Assembly (NCBI RefSeq): GCF_003985145.1
Contig: NZ_ML133523.1
Coordinates: forward strand, 62,001 to 126,000
Length of the DNA: 64,000 nucleotides
Source of the DNA: Rhizobium anhuiense
GTDB taxonomy: Bacteria > Pseudomonadota > Alphaproteobacteria > Rhizobiales > Rhizobiaceae
Reading direction: 5' to 3'
In this document: in pieces, positions 63,082 to 64,000 of the stretch
How positions within the stretch are numbered: position 1 is the stretch's first letter
Layout: each line of letters begins with the position of its first letter
Position numbers and translations under genes: made by a program
The notes under the pieces: generated by a model
What the model saw: only the letters and a program-made list of their open reading frames with translations
Databases searched by the model: none
What the model was told of the DNA's origin: nothing

Positions 63082-63169
63082 AATCGAACCGATTTCCCAC
63101 CAGGTCAATGGCCCTGCCCTGCCGGCAGATTGCGGCAGCCATCGCGGCTGCCGCTTTTCTTAAAGCCGA

Positions 63170-63592
63170 TCAGGCAACCGTGACCGGAACTTCGGTCGAG
63201 GTGCGCATGGCGTGGCTGTAGGGGCAGACGATGTGGGCCGCCGCGGCGAGCTTTTCGGCGGTTTCGCGGTCGAGACCGGGGATATTGACCGTCAGCGCCA
63301 CTTCGATGCCGAAGCCGCCGCCATCTTCACGCGGGCCGATGCCGACCTTGGCGGAAACCGTCGTCTCTTCCGGAATCTTGACCTTCTGCTGGCCCGCGAC
63401 AAATTTCAAAGCACCGAGGAAGCAGGCGGAGTAACCGGCAGCGAAGAGCTGTTCGGGATTGGTGCCGGTCGCGCCGTCGCCGCCGAGTTCCTTGGGAACG
63501 GTCAGCGTCACGTCCAGAACGCCGTTTTCGGAAACGGCGCGGCCTGCGCGGCCGCCGGTGGCAGAGGCTTTGGTCGTATAGAGAATAGGCAT
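63170..63592 (-). CDS. ohr: organic hydroperoxide resistance protein
   Basis: 140 residues. The two redox Cys are in YSACFLGALKFVA and HIVCPYSHAMRTSTEV, the standard Ohr layout. It reduces organic hydroperoxides using lipoylated proteins, in the cytoplasm. Start 63592 is at MPILYTTKASATGGRAG, the family start. It is divergent from the ohrR gene, with an OhrR-type operator between. Confidence 0.94.
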   Translation of the reverse strand: MPILYTTKASATGGRAGRAVSENGVLDVTLTVPKELGGDGATGTNPEQLFAAGYSACFLGALKFVAGQQKVKIPEETTVSAKVGIGPREDGGGFGIEVALTVNIPGLDRETAEKLAAAAHIVCPYSHAMRTSTEVPVTVA

Positions 63593-63642
63593 GACGATCT
63601 CCTTTGATTGGCCCTTCGATCGGGTTGGATTTTCAATATCGC

Positions 63643-63655
63643 ACAATTAAATTGT
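63643..63655. promoter_or_regulatory. OhrR operator
   Basis: ACAATT-A-AATTGT is an inverted repeat of the form known for OhrR-type regulators (TACAATT...AATTGTA). It lies 51-63 bases upstream of ohr and about 70 bases before ohrR. A perfect TTTCGAATTCGAAA palindrome follows at 63681-63694. Confidence 0.75.
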
Positions 63656-63680
63656 ACGCAAGTGAATTTTGCAAATTGCA

Positions 63681-63694
63681 TTTCGAATTCGAAA
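63681..63694. promoter_or_regulatory. second palindrome in the ohr-ohrR promoter
   Basis: TTTCGAATTCGAAA is a perfect 14-bp dyad, 23-36 bases before the ohrR start. It is not of the OhrR consensus type, so it may be a separate factor's site or chance. Confidence 0.4.
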
Positions 63695-63716
63695 AGAGGA
63701 CAATAAGGCCTCAAGG

Positions 63717-64000
63717 ATGATGGATATGAAAGCGCACACGACGAAGACGATGGAGATACCGCAAGAGGAGAAACGACTGGAAAAGCAGTTGTGCTTCGCG
63801 GTCTATGCGACGGCGCATGCTTTCACCCGCGCCTACAAGCCAATCCTCGACCGGGTCGGGCTGACTTATCCGCAATATCTGGTGATGCTGGTGCTCTGGG
63901 AACGCAGCGAGTTGCCGGTGAAGACGATCGGCGAGCAGCTCGATCTCGATTCCGGCACGCTGTCGCCGCTGTTGAAACGGCTGGAACAGGGCGGACTGAT
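63717..64000 (+). CDS. ohrR: OhrR, MarR-family peroxide sensor, 3' end cut by window
   Basis: 94 codons visible. [15 protein letters not shown] carries the reactive Cys of OhrR proteins (Cys in LCFA). The HTH region [29 protein letters not shown] is complete, and the C-terminal part lies beyond the window. It represses ohr and itself until its Cys is oxidised by an organic peroxide. Start 63717 is taken; ATG 63720 and 63726 are alternatives. Confidence 0.93.
   Translation, partial: MMDMKAHTTKTMEIPQEEKRLEKQLCFAVYATAHAFTRAYKPILDRVGLTYPQYLVMLVLWERSELPVKTIGEQLDLDSGTLSPLLKRLEQGGL

Overview
The window looks like a chromosomal segment of a Rhizobium-type alphaproteobacterium, most likely the R. leguminosarum/R. 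etli group. The evidence is high GC with strong third-position bias, five copies of RIME-like intergenic elements (CCCCTCA... plus CTTCTCCCCGC...GGGGAGAAG hairpins), two further rhizobial-style intergenic stem-loop elements, and gene sets familiar from rhizobia (dmeRF, ohr/ohrR, membrane glucose dehydrogenase, class A beta-lactamase, two LysE exporters, DUF930, DUF899). I found no rRNA, tRNA, CRISPR array, phage or complete insertion sequence. I count 63 protein genes, of which two are cut by the window edges, plus one pseudogene fragment and one doubtful 23-codon ORF. The gene content is mostly housekeeping, transport, stress and regulation.

Layout. 1-9.5 kb: end of a VOC dioxygenase-like gene, an AI-2E-type permease, a FAD oxidoreductase, a secreted NodB-type deacetylase, DUF930, oligopeptidase B, DUF1697, a TetR regulator and a homocysteine S-methyltransferase. 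9.5-19.5 kb: an MFS exporter, SelO, membrane PQQ glucose dehydrogenase, a beta-lactamase, the dmeR-dmeF Ni/Co efflux pair with its G-tract operator, a GNAT protein and a glutathione transferase. 19.6-31.2 kb: two c-type cytochromes, a LysE exporter divergent from a WYL regulator, a phosphoesterase, superoxide dismutase with a clear terminator, a Pmt-like methyltransferase, a TauE permease, an NTF2-like gene behind a 29-bp palindrome, MFS/TetR/GST, and NAD synthetase. 31.3-42.9 kb: an adenylate cyclase, an emrAB-type efflux pair divergent from a LysR gene, a class IV aminotransferase, a zinc alcohol dehydrogenase, a TIM-barrel epimerase, a cupin, and an AraC-SDR pair. 43.5-52.4 kb: a CNNM/CorC-like membrane protein, trans-aconitate methyltransferase, glucose-6-phosphate dehydrogenase, NUDIX, a small Gly-rich protein behind a perfect TTGACGTTAACGTCAA palindrome, a HerA/DUF853 ATPase and an ABC-F ATPase. 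52.4-58 kb is the most irregular part: a gene of different base composition sits between the ABC-F gene and a second, diverged copy of that gene's last 160 bases, followed by an isolated MCP-CheW pair, an AraC gene and 590 bp of largely non-coding DNA with a 24-bp perfect palindrome. 58-64 kb: a second ABC-F gene, a VOC-DUF1579-DUF899 operon facing a MarR-LysE operon, and ohr facing ohrR.

How genes work together. Several units are self-contained switch-and-effector modules: DmeR/DmeF, OhrR/Ohr, TetR/GST (plus MFS), MarR/LysE with the DUF899 operon, LysR/EmrAB, and WYL/LysE. Most have a recognisable palindrome in the shared promoter. Glucose dehydrogenase and glucose-6-phosphate dehydrogenase supply the periplasmic and cytoplasmic routes of glucose oxidation. 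SOD, Ohr, the GSTs and the DUF899 operon suggest oxidative and electrophile stress handling. No obviously new multi-gene system is present. The best leads are the ABC-F 3'-end duplication with its inserted gene, the MerR-like palindrome before the small Gly-rich gene, the 29-bp palindrome at the NTF2-like gene, the tandem palindromes between emrA and emrB, and the palindrome-ended micro-ORF at 57.8 kb.
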